Shown here: positions 7,045-15,011 of the stretch, piece after piece
Position numbering within the stretch: the stretch's first letter is position 1
Layout of the letters: each line of letters begins with the position of its first letter
DNA from: Syntrophaceae bacterium UBA2280
GTDB lineage: Bacteria; Desulfobacterota; Syntrophia; Syntrophales; Smithellaceae
Assembly: GCA_002347685.1 (NCBI GenBank)
Contig: DDWS01000040.1
Span: forward strand, 1-17,443
Direction of reading: 5' to 3'
DNA: 17,443 bases
The notes under the pieces: generated by a model
Database searches by the model: none
What the model saw: only the letters and a program-made list of their open reading frames with translations
What the model was told of the DNA's origin: nothing
Position numbers and translations under genes: made by a program

Positions 7045-8712
7045 ATGGTTATTAAAGGCGGTCATCTTGTGGCACGGTATCTGAAGGAGGTTGAAGGCAT
7101 TGAAACGATTTTCGCCCTCTCCGGCGGACACATTGAGGCGATACTGGACGGGTTCACGCAGTATAACATCCGTGCTATCGATGTCCGTCACGAGCAGGTG
7201 GCGGCGATGGCGGCACACGCCTGGTCGGTCTATGCGGGGCAGACGGGTGTGTGCCTGGTAACCGCCGGTCCCGGCTTCACCAATGCGCTCACCGGAATTG
7301 CCAACGCTTATCTCGACAACGCCCCGCTGGTGGTGCTGTGCGGAAAACATCCGCTCAAGGAAGACCTCAAGGGCGCCCTCCAGGAGATGAACCAGATAGA
7401 CATGGTCAAACCCATCACGAAATGGGCTGCCACCTGTTACGAGACGAAACGCATACCCGAATATCTTTCCATGGCCTTCCGCTACGCCACTATGGGCAGG
7501 CCGGGACCGGTGTTCCTCGAGCTTCCGCCCGATATTCTGAACATCAGCATACCCGAGGAGGATGCGCCGCTGCCGAAGCGTCCCACACGGAAATATACGG
7601 TACACCCGGACGATGCCGACCTGAAAGAGGCGGCGGATATCATCAACAACGCCAAACAGCCGCTGTTTCTCGGAGGAAGCGGCGTGGGCTTCAGCTGCTG
7701 CAGCGATGCGTTGAGTCAGTTTGTAGAGAAGACAGGCATCCCCTTCATTCTGATGAATTATGGCCGGGGAGAGCTTCCCGACGCTCACCCGCAGTCTCTC
7801 TGGGATATAGGCAACATCGGGCTGATGGTGACGCTGGCGCAAGCCGATGTGATTGTCATCGCCGGTCTGCGCCTCAACTGGCTTATGCAGTCCGGCGGGG
7901 CGATCCCGGCGACAGCAAAGATTGTCAGGATCGACATCGACCCGCACGAGATAGACCGCAACCGGCAGGCTGACGCGGGACTGGTCGGCGACATCAGCTC
8001 AGTGCTCAACCAGCTGATTCCCCAGGTGAAGAAAAAAGATCACAGCGCCTGGCTGAAAACGCTGCGCGCCGCTTCGGAGGCGTTTATCGATTCCGAGCTG
8101 AAGGCGCGGGAGACGCCATCCGATCCCATCAATCCCATACGTCTTGTCGCCCAGATACAGAAAGTCGTGGGTGATGACGCGTACTATGTAACGGACGGCG
8201 GTGATACTGTTTACTTCGGACTGGTCCATTTTACATCAAAACTGAAGGCCGGTGTGGTAGGTACTGCTTCCGGCCTGCTGGGCTGCCTGGGTACCGGCAT
8301 TCCCTTTGCCATGGCTGCGAAAGTTGCTCATCCGGAAAAGCCGGTAATCCTCTTCAATGGCGACGGTTCCTTCGGGTTCAACGCCATGGAGTTCGACACC
8401 ATGATTCGCCACAACATCCCCGTAGTCTGCGTTATCAACAACGACTGTGCCTGGGGTATGGTCAAGCACGGGCAGGAGCTGTCGATCGGCAAGGACAGGC
8501 TCCAGTGCACGGAGCTGGCACTGCGGCGTTACGATAAAATGGTGGAGGGGCTAGGTGGTCATGGTGAATTCGTTACCAAAGACGAGGAGATCATTCCGGC
8601 TTTAAAACGGGCGCTGGAATCCGGAAAGCCGGCCTGCATCAACGTAATGACCGATCCGACCGCAATGAGCCCGGCCTCGGTAATATTCTATCAGGCGCTG
8701 AAGATGGAGTAA
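7045..8712 (+). CDS. ThDP-dependent enzyme, benzaldehyde lyase / acetolactate synthase-like
   Basis: A 555-residue ThDP enzyme with the three-domain layout (PYR about 1-165, central about 185-320, PP about 360-540). Glu50 (DVRHEQ) is the activating glutamate. The cofactor motif runs from NGDGS (438-442, Asp440) to INND (464-467). By eye it resembles benzaldehyde lyase more than IlvB: SGGHIEAI puts a His at position 29, where benzaldehyde lyase has its active-site His29, and ITKWA, WGMVKHGQ and KPACINV match that branch. Such enzymes make or cleave C-C bonds of 2-hydroxyketones; oxalyl-CoA decarboxylase, 2-hydroxyacyl-CoA lyase and sulfoacetaldehyde acetyltransferase are relatives. There is no adjacent IlvH-type regulatory subunit, against a role in branched-chain amino acid synthesis. 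AAAGGAGGAG precedes ATG 7045. It ends 14 bases before the MDR gene. The exact substrate is unknown; 2-hydroxyacyl or acyloin chemistry is inference. Confidence 0.88.
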   Translation: MVIKGGHLVARYLKEVEGIETIFALSGGHIEAILDGFTQYNIRAIDVRHEQVAAMAAHAWSVYAGQTGVCLVTAGPGFTNALTGIANAYLDNAPLVVLCGKHPLKEDLKGALQEMNQIDMVKPITKWAATCYETKRIPEYLSMAFRYATMGRPGPVFLELPPDILNISIPEEDAPLPKRPTRKYTVHPDDADLKEAADIINNAKQPLFLGGSGVGFSCCSDALSQFVEKTGIPFILMNYGRGELPDAHPQSLWDIGNIGLMVTLAQADVIVIAGLRLNWLMQSGGAIPATAKIVRIDIDPHEIDRNRQADAGLVGDISSVLNQLIPQVKKKDHSAWLKTLRAASEAFIDSELKARETPSDPINPIRLVAQIQKVVGDDAYYVTDGGDTVYFGLVHFTSKLKAGVVGTASGLLGCLGTGIPFAMAAKVAHPEKPVILFNGDGSFGFNAMEFDTMIRHNIPVVCVINNDCAWGMVKHGQELSIGKDRLQCTELALRRYDKMVEGLGGHGEFVTKDEEIIPALKRALESGKPACINVMTDPTAMSPASVIFYQALKME

Positions 8713-8726
8713 GCTCTGGAGGTTAC

Positions 8727-9944
8727 ATGAAAGCACTGCAATTTTCTGCATCGGCTGCGAAGTTTGTTGTTCTCAAACCACTGGGTGCGCTGTTTCCGTC
8801 TCTGTTCTATAAAGGACCGCTGTCCACGGTTAAATATGTCGATATCCCGGAACCAACCCTGCCGGGACCGGATTGGGTGAAGCTGCGGACGCTGATGTGC
8901 GGCTTCTGCGGCTCCGATCAGAGTCTGATTTTCCTCAAGGATTCACCTACCGCCTCGCCTTTTACATCCTTTCCCTGCGTGCTCGGGCATGAATTATGCG
9001 CGGAGATCGTCGAGGTGGGCAAAGAGGTGATTGGTTTCGGTGTTGGTGATCGTGTCACAATGTCGCCCGGTCTGACTTGCGCTGCCCGGGGGATCGATCC
9101 GGCCTGTCCGGAATGTCAGGCAGGCCGTCCGGGCAGTTGCGAAAACACGGCTAATGGCCGTCTGGCGCCGGGAATGTTCACAGGAATCTGCAAGGATGTG
9201 GGCGGCGGTTTTGCCCCGTATCTTGTGGCACACAACAGCCAGTTATACAAAGTGCCGACCGGGATGTCTCTGGAGACCGCCTCCATGATGGAGCCTCTTG
9301 GAGTTACTCTTCAGGCTGTCATGGATAACCGTCCCACAGCCGTTGATAAGGTGCTTGTCATCGGAGGAGGGGTTATCGGCAACCTGATTGTGCAATCCAT
9401 CCGGGCCTTCGAAATCCCCTGTTCAATAACAATGGCTGAACCTTCGCAGTTTCATGCAGAATTGGCGTTAAAGGCCGGTGCCAACGAGATCGTGACGAAC
9501 GGCGATATTCCCGGCGCCGCCCGTCAGATCACGGGCGCCGAATCCTACAAACCGCTTCTGGGGAAAAGCATTCTCATGGGAGGATTCACGAAGATCTTCG
9601 ACTGTGTCGGGCAAGCGGACACTTTGCGGGCGGCAATGCGGGCCATGGCCGGAGGCGGGACGCTGAGCATCGTGGGCATCGGGGACGAGGTCAAACTGGA
9701 TCTGACGCCACTATGGCTGAAGCTACAGACTATCAAAGGGGTCTATGCGCATGGTGTTAATCTTGTGGATGGGCGGCGCGAACATGTCTTCGATACAGCT
9801 ATCCGGTTTGCCGCCGAGGGTAAAGTGCACCTCCACGAAATGGTAACCCACAAATTTCCGCTGGCGCGTTATCGGGACATGATCGAAGTCAACATGCACA
9901 AATCAGCGAACCGGGCCGTCAAGACGGCAGTAACCTTTGTCTAA
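8727..9944 (+). CDS. Zinc-dependent MDR alcohol dehydrogenase
   Basis: A 405-residue medium-chain dehydrogenase. The catalytic-zinc region is CGFCGSD (Cys61 likely ligand) and GHE (His88, Glu89). The structural-zinc cysteines are spread through 118-138 (C118, C127, C130, C138), with unusually wide spacing. The cofactor fold has GGGVIG (213-218). About 25 extra residues (11-35) separate the MKAL start from the usual beta-strand before PEPTLPGP; they are hydrophobic and could line a large substrate pocket. The family oxidises alcohols or reduces carbonyls with NAD(P). In this operon it could reduce or oxidise the hydroxyketone handled by the ThDP enzyme, which is inference from context. GGAGG sits four bases before ATG 8727. 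It is the last gene before the terminator. Confidence 0.88.
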   Translation: MKALQFSASAAKFVVLKPLGALFPSLFYKGPLSTVKYVDIPEPTLPGPDWVKLRTLMCGFCGSDQSLIFLKDSPTASPFTSFPCVLGHELCAEIVEVGKEVIGFGVGDRVTMSPGLTCAARGIDPACPECQAGRPGSCENTANGRLAPGMFTGICKDVGGGFAPYLVAHNSQLYKVPTGMSLETASMMEPLGVTLQAVMDNRPTAVDKVLVIGGGVIGNLIVQSIRAFEIPCSITMAEPSQFHAELALKAGANEIVTNGDIPGAARQITGAESYKPLLGKSILMGGFTKIFDCVGQADTLRAAMRAMAGGGTLSIVGIGDEVKLDLTPLWLKLQTIKGVYAHGVNLVDGRREHVFDTAIRFAAEGKVHLHEMVTHKFPLARYRDMIEVNMHKSANRAVKTAVTFV

Positions 9945-9978
9945 AAGACGGAGCACTGGCTAACAGAATAAAAAAAGC

Positions 9979-10011
9979 ATAAAGGGGACAATCGTCTCCT
10001 TTATCTTTATT
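9979..10011 (+). terminator. Bidirectional intrinsic terminator
   Basis: ATAAAGGGGAC (9979-9989) pairs with GTCTCCTTTAT (9994-10004) over an AATC loop: eleven pairs including one G-T. CTTTATT follows on the plus strand. On the minus strand the same hairpin is followed by GCTTTTTTATT, an even better tail. It closes the plus-strand five-gene operon and can also stop transcripts coming from the minus-strand exporter operon. Confidence 0.85.
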
Positions 10012-10146
10012 CGTAATGTCCTGCTGCTGGCGGGGGCCGGGGGGTGGATGTTTTTCAAGCATCGAGAGAATAAAATGAACCCCTTTATTCAATACGCCGT
10101 CAGCATGGGGGCAAAGACCGTTGTTCTTCCGGCTTACGGCCCGTGA
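10005..10146 (+). pseudogene. Possible truncated gene fragment
   Basis: Between the terminator and the exporter operon the plus strand has an open frame without a start codon, reading FIRNVLLLAGAGWMFFKHRE, then MNPFIQYAVSMGAKTVVLPA and a TGA at 10144. The frame stays open for another 50 or so codons after that stop. The hydrophobic first part looks like one membrane helix. It could be a decayed small membrane-protein gene with a premature stop, or a short gene starting at ATG 10075 (23 codons). The rest of 9945-10313 shows no gene. I recognise no family. Confidence 0.2.
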
Positions 10147-10313
10147 AAAACCGAGTCCGATACCCGCTCACTGCTGGGAAACGTCACGCCGGAAATTCCC
10201 ATATCGTATTGTCAGCAATATGCAAACCAGGGAGGCGAGTTGATTTATTTGATAAGAACTTCCTTTTTGTGGGATTTTGGATGCTTCTCGACGCCAAGAA
10301 ATAGTCTGGGTGC

Positions 10314-11519
10314 TTATTCATGGCGTAGCGCTTCGATAGGGTCAAGGCGCGCGGCTTTGAGCGCTGGAAAATAACCAAAAATGACACCCACTGCTGCGGA
10401 AAATAAGAATGCGACCAGCACAATGCCCGCATTGAAAACGAAGGGAACCCCCAAGATACCGGCAAGCCATACCGACGTGACCAGCGCAATCACAATGCCG
10501 ATCAACCCGCCAAAAGAAGAAAGCACTACCGCTTCCACTAGAAACTGCAACAATACTTCATGTTCGAAAGCGCCGATAGCGAGCCGGATGCCTATCTCTC
10601 GCGTGCGCTCAGTCACCGAAACTAACATGATGTTCATAATGCCGATCCCGCCGACGAGTAGACTCACTGCCGCTACAGCGGAAAGCAGGGCTGTCATCAT
10701 TTGTGTGGTACCGGTGAGCATGGAGGCAATCTCTTTCATGTCCATTACATTGAAGTTGTCATCGTCGCTGGGCGAGATGTGGCGGCGCACGCGCAGAAGC
10801 TGTTCAATGTCCTTCTGGACTTTTTCCGTTGACACGCCATCCTGTACCGAGATCTGGATCATGCTGACATCCTGATTTCCTGCAAAGCGGCGCTGAAAGG
10901 TGGAAAGCGGGATAACCACAATATCATCCTGATCCGTCCCCATGCTGCTCTGTCCCTTTCCCATAAGGATGGCGATGATCTCGCAAGAAATATTTTCCAG
11001 GCGAATTTTTTCTCCCAGGGCGTCCTGTCCTCCGAAGAGTTTCTTGACCACCGTCTCGCCCACAATGCAGACCGCCGCACCACTACGCGCCTCACTGTCC
11101 GTAAATTGCCGACCTGACTTGATTGACCGATTGGTCGCCATTATGTATGAATTATCGGTCCCCGTGACCTGGGTTGACCAGTTCTGGTTGCCGAAGATGG
11201 CTTTGACGGACTTGGATGAAACCGGTGATACGGATTGCAGCGAACCTACTTCCCGGGCAATCGCCTCTGCATCGGATTGTTTAAAGGGGATGTTGCCACT
11301 GGATTGACCCGGCCCCATCCGCTTTCCCGGCGTGACCATGAGAAGGTTGCTGCCCATACTGGCAATCTGTTGTTTCACCTGGACGGTGGCTCCGCCGCCG
11401 ATGGTCACCATGATAATCACGGCGGCAACACCAATGACAATGCCCAGAATGGTCAGGATCGAACGCATGACATTGCGCCGGATTTCACGCAAAGCCAGAA
11501 GAAGAGTATTCCCAATCAT
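10314..11519 (-). CDS. MacB-like ABC transporter permease
   Basis: A 401-residue permease of the MacB/FtsX type: four membrane helices (about 19-42, 273-300, 325-352, 363-385) with a large periplasmic domain (about 43-270) between the first two. Diagnostic words are SILTILGIVIGVAAVIIM, GGIGIMNIMLVSVTERTREI and the C-terminal PALKAARLDPIEALRHE. Such permeases do not translocate through a channel; they use ATP hydrolysis in the cytoplasm to drive movement in the periplasm, pushing substrate into an outer-membrane duct (the mechanotransmission model for MacB). In E. coli the ATPase is fused to the permease; here it is the separate upstream gene. ATG 11519 overlaps the ATPase stop codon as ATGA, indicating translational coupling. 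Last gene of the exporter operon. Substrate unknown: macrolide-like, peptide or lipid. Confidence 0.92.
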   Translation of the reverse strand: MIGNTLLLALREIRRNVMRSILTILGIVIGVAAVIIMVTIGGGATVQVKQQIASMGSNLLMVTPGKRMGPGQSSGNIPFKQSDAEAIAREVGSLQSVSPVSSKSVKAIFGNQNWSTQVTGTDNSYIMATNRSIKSGRQFTDSEARSGAAVCIVGETVVKKLFGGQDALGEKIRLENISCEIIAILMGKGQSSMGTDQDDIVVIPLSTFQRRFAGNQDVSMIQISVQDGVSTEKVQKDIEQLLRVRRHISPSDDDNFNVMDMKEIASMLTGTTQMMTALLSAVAAVSLLVGGIGIMNIMLVSVTERTREIGIRLAIGAFEHEVLLQFLVEAVVLSSFGGLIGIVIALVTSVWLAGILGVPFVFNAGIVLVAFLFSAAVGVIFGYFPALKAARLDPIEALRHE

Positions 11520-12241
11520 AAAGTATCCTTCCCGTTTGCTTTATCGGATGCCACAAGGCCATCCAGAAAGTGGACAATACGATTGGCATAGGCTGCCATG
11601 TCGGGCTCATGGGTAACCATGACAACGGTCACTCCACGGTCGCGGTTCAATCCTGTCAGCAAGTCCATGATTTCATGGCTGCGGGCTGAATCGAGATTGC
11701 CCGTCGGCTCATCGGCAAACAATATTTCCGGCTCGGTGACAACGGCACGAGCAATGGCGACCCGCTGCTGTTGCCCCCCGGAAAGCTCTGCGGGCGTGTG
11801 GGATTCCCATCCTTTGAGCCCCACGGTTTCCAGTGCCCGGAGGGCCTGGGTGTGGCGTTTGCGGGCCGGTGTTCCGCGATAAATCAAGGGCAGCTCCACG
11901 TTTTCCAGTGCCGTAGTACGGCTCAATAAATTAAAGCCCTGAAAGACAAATCCCAGATAAAACCGGCGCAGCCTCGTCCGTTGATTGCGGCTAAGCCTGT
12001 TCACTTCGATGTTCTTGAACTTATACGATCCGGCAGATGACGTATCGAGGCAGCCCAGGATGTTCATACAGGTCGATTTCCCTGAACCGCTGGGTCCCAT
12101 CACAGCTATGAACTCGCCCTCGTTGATGCATAAATCTACGCCGCACAGGGCATGCATCGCCGCTTGCCCTGTGCCGTAAACTTTTGTGATGCCCTGAAGC
12201 TCAATCAGCGGTTGAGCGCCGGTTTGATTTGATGCGGTCAT
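11516..12241 (-). CDS. ABC transporter ATP-binding protein (LolD/MacB type)
   Basis: A 241-residue ATPase with every functional motif: Walker A GPSGSGKST (49-57), Q-loop Gln101, signature LSGGQQQR (153-160), Walker B ILFADEP (173-179) and switch His211 in VTHEP. The pattern (ILGCLDTSSAG, GFVFQGFNLL, TALENVELPLIY) is that of the LolD/MacB/YknY branch, which pairs with FtsX-type permeases. It should power the permease encoded next. It begins one base after the adaptor stop codon and ends in a 4-base ATGA overlap with the permease start, so all three are made in fixed proportion. Confidence 0.93.
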   Translation of the reverse strand: MTASNQTGAQPLIELQGITKVYGTGQAAMHALCGVDLCINEGEFIAVMGPSGSGKSTCMNILGCLDTSSAGSYKFKNIEVNRLSRNQRTRLRRFYLGFVFQGFNLLSRTTALENVELPLIYRGTPARKRHTQALRALETVGLKGWESHTPAELSGGQQQRVAIARAVVTEPEILFADEPTGNLDSARSHEIMDLLTGLNRDRGVTVVMVTHEPDMAAYANRIVHFLDGLVASDKANGKDTL

Positions 12242-12242
12242 C

Positions 12243-13532
12243 TCACTTCACCACGCTGACAGTATCCACTACCACCGCTGCGCCGGGCTGGATGTCGCCT
12301 GCCAACACTTCAGTCTTGCCGCCGTTAGCCGATCCAACAGTGATGGAGACAGCGGCAAGCTGCCCATTTTTCAACATCCAGACACGCTGCTGCTTTTTGT
12401 CGGCGGCATCCTCGCGCTGTTGAGTCTTGGAGCTGGGCGGGCGCGGGAGTATCGCACCAACCAGGCCGGTGGAAGACTTCTTTTCTTCCTGGATCGGGGG
12501 TGTGAATCGGAGCGCTGCACTGGGTATCAGGATGGCATTTTCGATTTTTTTGACGATGATATCCGCGGTTGCCGTCATGCCCGGTCGAAGTGACAAATCC
12601 GGGTTGTCCACTTTCAGCACGGTTTCATACGTCACAACCCCTGAGGTCGTTGACGAACCGTAACGGGCCTGAATTATACGGGCCTCGAAGGCCCGGTTCG
12701 GGTAAGCGGCAACACTGAATGTAGCCTTTTGGCCTTCTTGTATATGACCCACATCGGCTTCGTCCACATTCACGTGAAGTTCCATTTTTGTCAAATCCTC
12801 GGCCAGGGTGAAAAGCACAGGGGCGGTAAAAGACGCAGCCACAGTTTGACCGGGCTCCGCGCTGCGAGTAAGGACAATGCCGTTAATAGGCGATCTGATG
12901 ACCGCTTTGGACAGGTCGGTTTCGATAGCCTGGAGAGTTGCCTGGGCCTGGGAGACGGACGACCTGGCGCCGGCGTCATCAGCCAATGCTCGCTGATGTG
13001 CCGCTTCCGCCGTATCCATCTCCGACTGTGAGGGGACCTTTTTATTGCTCAGCTCCCATACCCTTCGGAACTGTTCGAGTTTACTTCGGGTTTCACTAAC
13101 CGTTGCCTGTGTCTGCAAGACCTTCGATTTGGCTGATTCCAAGGCAGCTTTCGATTGCGTTACCTGCGCCTCCAGTTTCGAGGTATCCAGTCTCGCCAGG
13201 ATTTGGCCGGCTTTCACTTTGCTGTTATAATCAGCTTCAACCGTTTTGATGATGCCGGAAAGCTCACTGCCCACATCAACCTTGTTGGTTGGCTGCAGCG
13301 TTCCCGTGGCCGTAACGATGACCGTCAGATTGCCACGCGTTACTTCCTCGGTCTTGTATTGCACGGCGGTAGACGGATTTGACCATCTCCAGAAGACAAG
13401 AGCAATTACGACAACGACCGCCACCATAATCGCCGCAATAATCCATCGCTTGGGAACCCTTCTGTTGCCCGGTGAGTCGTCAATTTCCAGTGCCTTGACA
13501 ATATCAGTTTGTTCATCTTGTTTTGCTTTCAT
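12243..13532 (-). CDS. MacA/HlyD-like periplasmic adaptor
   Basis: A 429-residue membrane-fusion protein. One N-terminal helix (about 30-50, WIIAAIMVAVVVVIALVFW) anchors it in the inner membrane. A split lipoyl half-motif (about 85-118) and its partner (IRSPINGIVLTRSAEPGQTV, 212-231) flank an alpha-helical hairpin (about 118-205). A beta-barrel and a membrane-proximal domain follow. MacA-type adaptors form hexameric tubes joining the permease to the outer-membrane protein. A low-complexity, charged insertion (about 345-382: EEKKSS, then PRPPSSKTQQREDAADKKQQR) interrupts the C-terminal domain just before VWMLKNGQ and is not usual in MacA. The start is ATG 13532 with AGGA about nine bases upstream. 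It lies 30 bases after the outer-membrane gene and abuts the ATPase gene. Confidence 0.92.
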   Translation of the reverse strand: MKAKQDEQTDIVKALEIDDSPGNRRVPKRWIIAAIMVAVVVVIALVFWRWSNPSTAVQYKTEEVTRGNLTVIVTATGTLQPTNKVDVGSELSGIIKTVEADYNSKVKAGQILARLDTSKLEAQVTQSKAALESAKSKVLQTQATVSETRSKLEQFRRVWELSNKKVPSQSEMDTAEAAHQRALADDAGARSSVSQAQATLQAIETDLSKAVIRSPINGIVLTRSAEPGQTVAASFTAPVLFTLAEDLTKMELHVNVDEADVGHIQEGQKATFSVAAYPNRAFEARIIQARYGSSTTSGVVTYETVLKVDNPDLSLRPGMTATADIIVKKIENAILIPSAALRFTPPIQEEKKSSTGLVGAILPRPPSSKTQQREDAADKKQQRVWMLKNGQLAAVSITVGSANGGKTEVLAGDIQPGAAVVVDTVSVVK

Positions 13533-13562
13533 TGATGACGTCCTACTAAAAATATTCTGGTG

Positions 13563-15011
13563 TTAATTTTCGTTCGCAGCCAATGTCCATCCGCCACCCA
13601 AGGCCTTGTACAGACGTATCAGGTTTGCGGTAACTTTCCCCTCGCTTTGAACCAACTCATCTTCAAAGGACAAAAGCGAACGTTCGGCATCCAGCACACT
13701 GCTAAAATCCGTCAGACCTGCCTGGTATTTGGTCTTCGCCAGTTCATCTGCTTGTTTAGCCGCCGTGGTCGCATCGAGCAGCGACTGCCTTCGGGATTGC
13801 TCCTCAGCAAAGGCGACAAGAGAATTTTCCACTTCCTCCAGTGCGTTGAGTATGGCGGTTTCATAAGCGATCAGATACTGTTCCTGCAAGGCTGACTGCA
13901 CTTCTATGTTTTGACGGGTAGCTCCTCCAGCAAAAATCGGCAGACTGATGCTGGGGCCGAAACCGTAGGTCCCGCTCCCTGATAAAAAAAGATTACCAAT
14001 CGAAAGAGCGTCAAATCCAATTTTACCGCTCAACTTAAACTTGGGATAGAGATCAGCCGTAGCCACGCCAACCTTTGCCGCCTGCGAAGCCAGATCACGT
14101 TCCGCCTTTCGCACATCGGGCCTGCGCCGCATAACATCGGCCGGTACACCTACTGCAACATTCAGGAGCCCAACCGGTATGGGTTCTTGATTCTTCAGCT
14201 CCCCATGAAGCTTGCCCGGTTGTTCTCCTAGAAGCACCGCGATGCGGTTAATAGCCCCCTCAAGTCCGGTACGCAGCGTCGGTATCTTTGAACGAGTGTT
14301 CTCAAGGTTAAAGCGGGCCTGTTGTACTGCTAATTCATCACTCAACCCCGCTTGATAACGCCATACGGTCAGCTGGTGCGTTTCTTCCTGGGATTTCAGA
14401 TTCGCCTCCGCGACAGCAAGCCGGGCCTGATAGGTTCGCACATCAACGTAGTTCAGGGCCACTTCGGCTAAAAGTGAAACAAGAACATCGCGCCGGTCTT
14501 CCTCGCTTGCCTCAAGATTTGCCTGTACCGCCTCTACGGAGCGGCGAACACCGCCAAAGATATCCAGTTCCCATGCAGCATCAAAGCCCACAGCATAAAG
14601 ATCGCTGGTCGAACCGCTTCCGGTGTTCTCGCTGCTTTTGCTTTGGCTGGCACTGCCCGTAGCGTCAAGGATCGGGAAGAAAGCAGCCTTGGCCACACCC
14701 CGGCGGGCCCGCGCTTCGCGAACTCGTGCTTGTGCCTTCTTTAAATCAAGGTTATCCTTAGCCGCGCGTTCAATTAATCCGGACAGCTTTGGATCACCTA
14801 GCACACTCCACCATGCTGCCAAAGTCTGCGCATCCAGTTCTTTGCTGTTCTGATCACTTTTGTGCTGGGTATTCCAGTTATTATAGACGGTTATATCGGG
14901 ACGAACATAGTCAGGACCCACTGTGACGCACCCAGAAATGATTGTGATCAGAAGCATCACGAGAAGCCATGACGCCCATTGAATATGAGTTAGCCTATGT
15001 GGATGCTTCAT
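13563..15011 (-). CDS. NodT/OprM-family outer-membrane efflux lipoprotein
   Basis: A 482-residue TolC-like duct protein. The N-terminus has a lipoprotein signal peptide with lipobox ISGC, so Cys28 is the lipidated residue, followed by VTVGPDYVRPD, a hallmark of the NodT family. Two repeats of the outer-membrane efflux domain follow, about 75-265 and 285-470, rich in long helices (for example YRYQAGL-like WRYQAGLSDELAVQQARFN, and TKYQAGLTDFSSVLDAERSL). It should trimerise in the outer membrane and dock on the MacA-like adaptor. ATG 15011 overlaps the TetR stop codon (ATGA), tying its translation to the regulator. Most MacAB systems borrow TolC; this operon brings its own duct. Confidence 0.93.
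   Translation of the reverse strand: MKHPHRLTHIQWASWLLVMLLITIISGCVTVGPDYVRPDITVYNNWNTQHKSDQNSKELDAQTLAAWWSVLGDPKLSGLIERAAKDNLDLKKAQARVREARARRGVAKAAFFPILDATGSASQSKSSENTGSGSTSDLYAVGFDAAWELDIFGGVRRSVEAVQANLEASEEDRRDVLVSLLAEVALNYVDVRTYQARLAVAEANLKSQEETHQLTVWRYQAGLSDELAVQQARFNLENTRSKIPTLRTGLEGAINRIAVLLGEQPGKLHGELKNQEPIPVGLLNVAVGVPADVMRRRPDVRKAERDLASQAAKVGVATADLYPKFKLSGKIGFDALSIGNLFLSGSGTYGFGPSISLPIFAGGATRQNIEVQSALQEQYLIAYETAILNALEEVENSLVAFAEEQSRRQSLLDATTAAKQADELAKTKYQAGLTDFSSVLDAERSLLSFEDELVQSEGKVTANLIRLYKALGGGWTLAANEN

Noticed and set aside
6988..7947. Long minus-strand open frame (319 codons)
   Set aside because: It lies opposite the well-conserved ThDP enzyme gene and its product has no recognisable fold; it is a by-product of codon bias on the other strand, as is the plus-strand frame 7251-7973.
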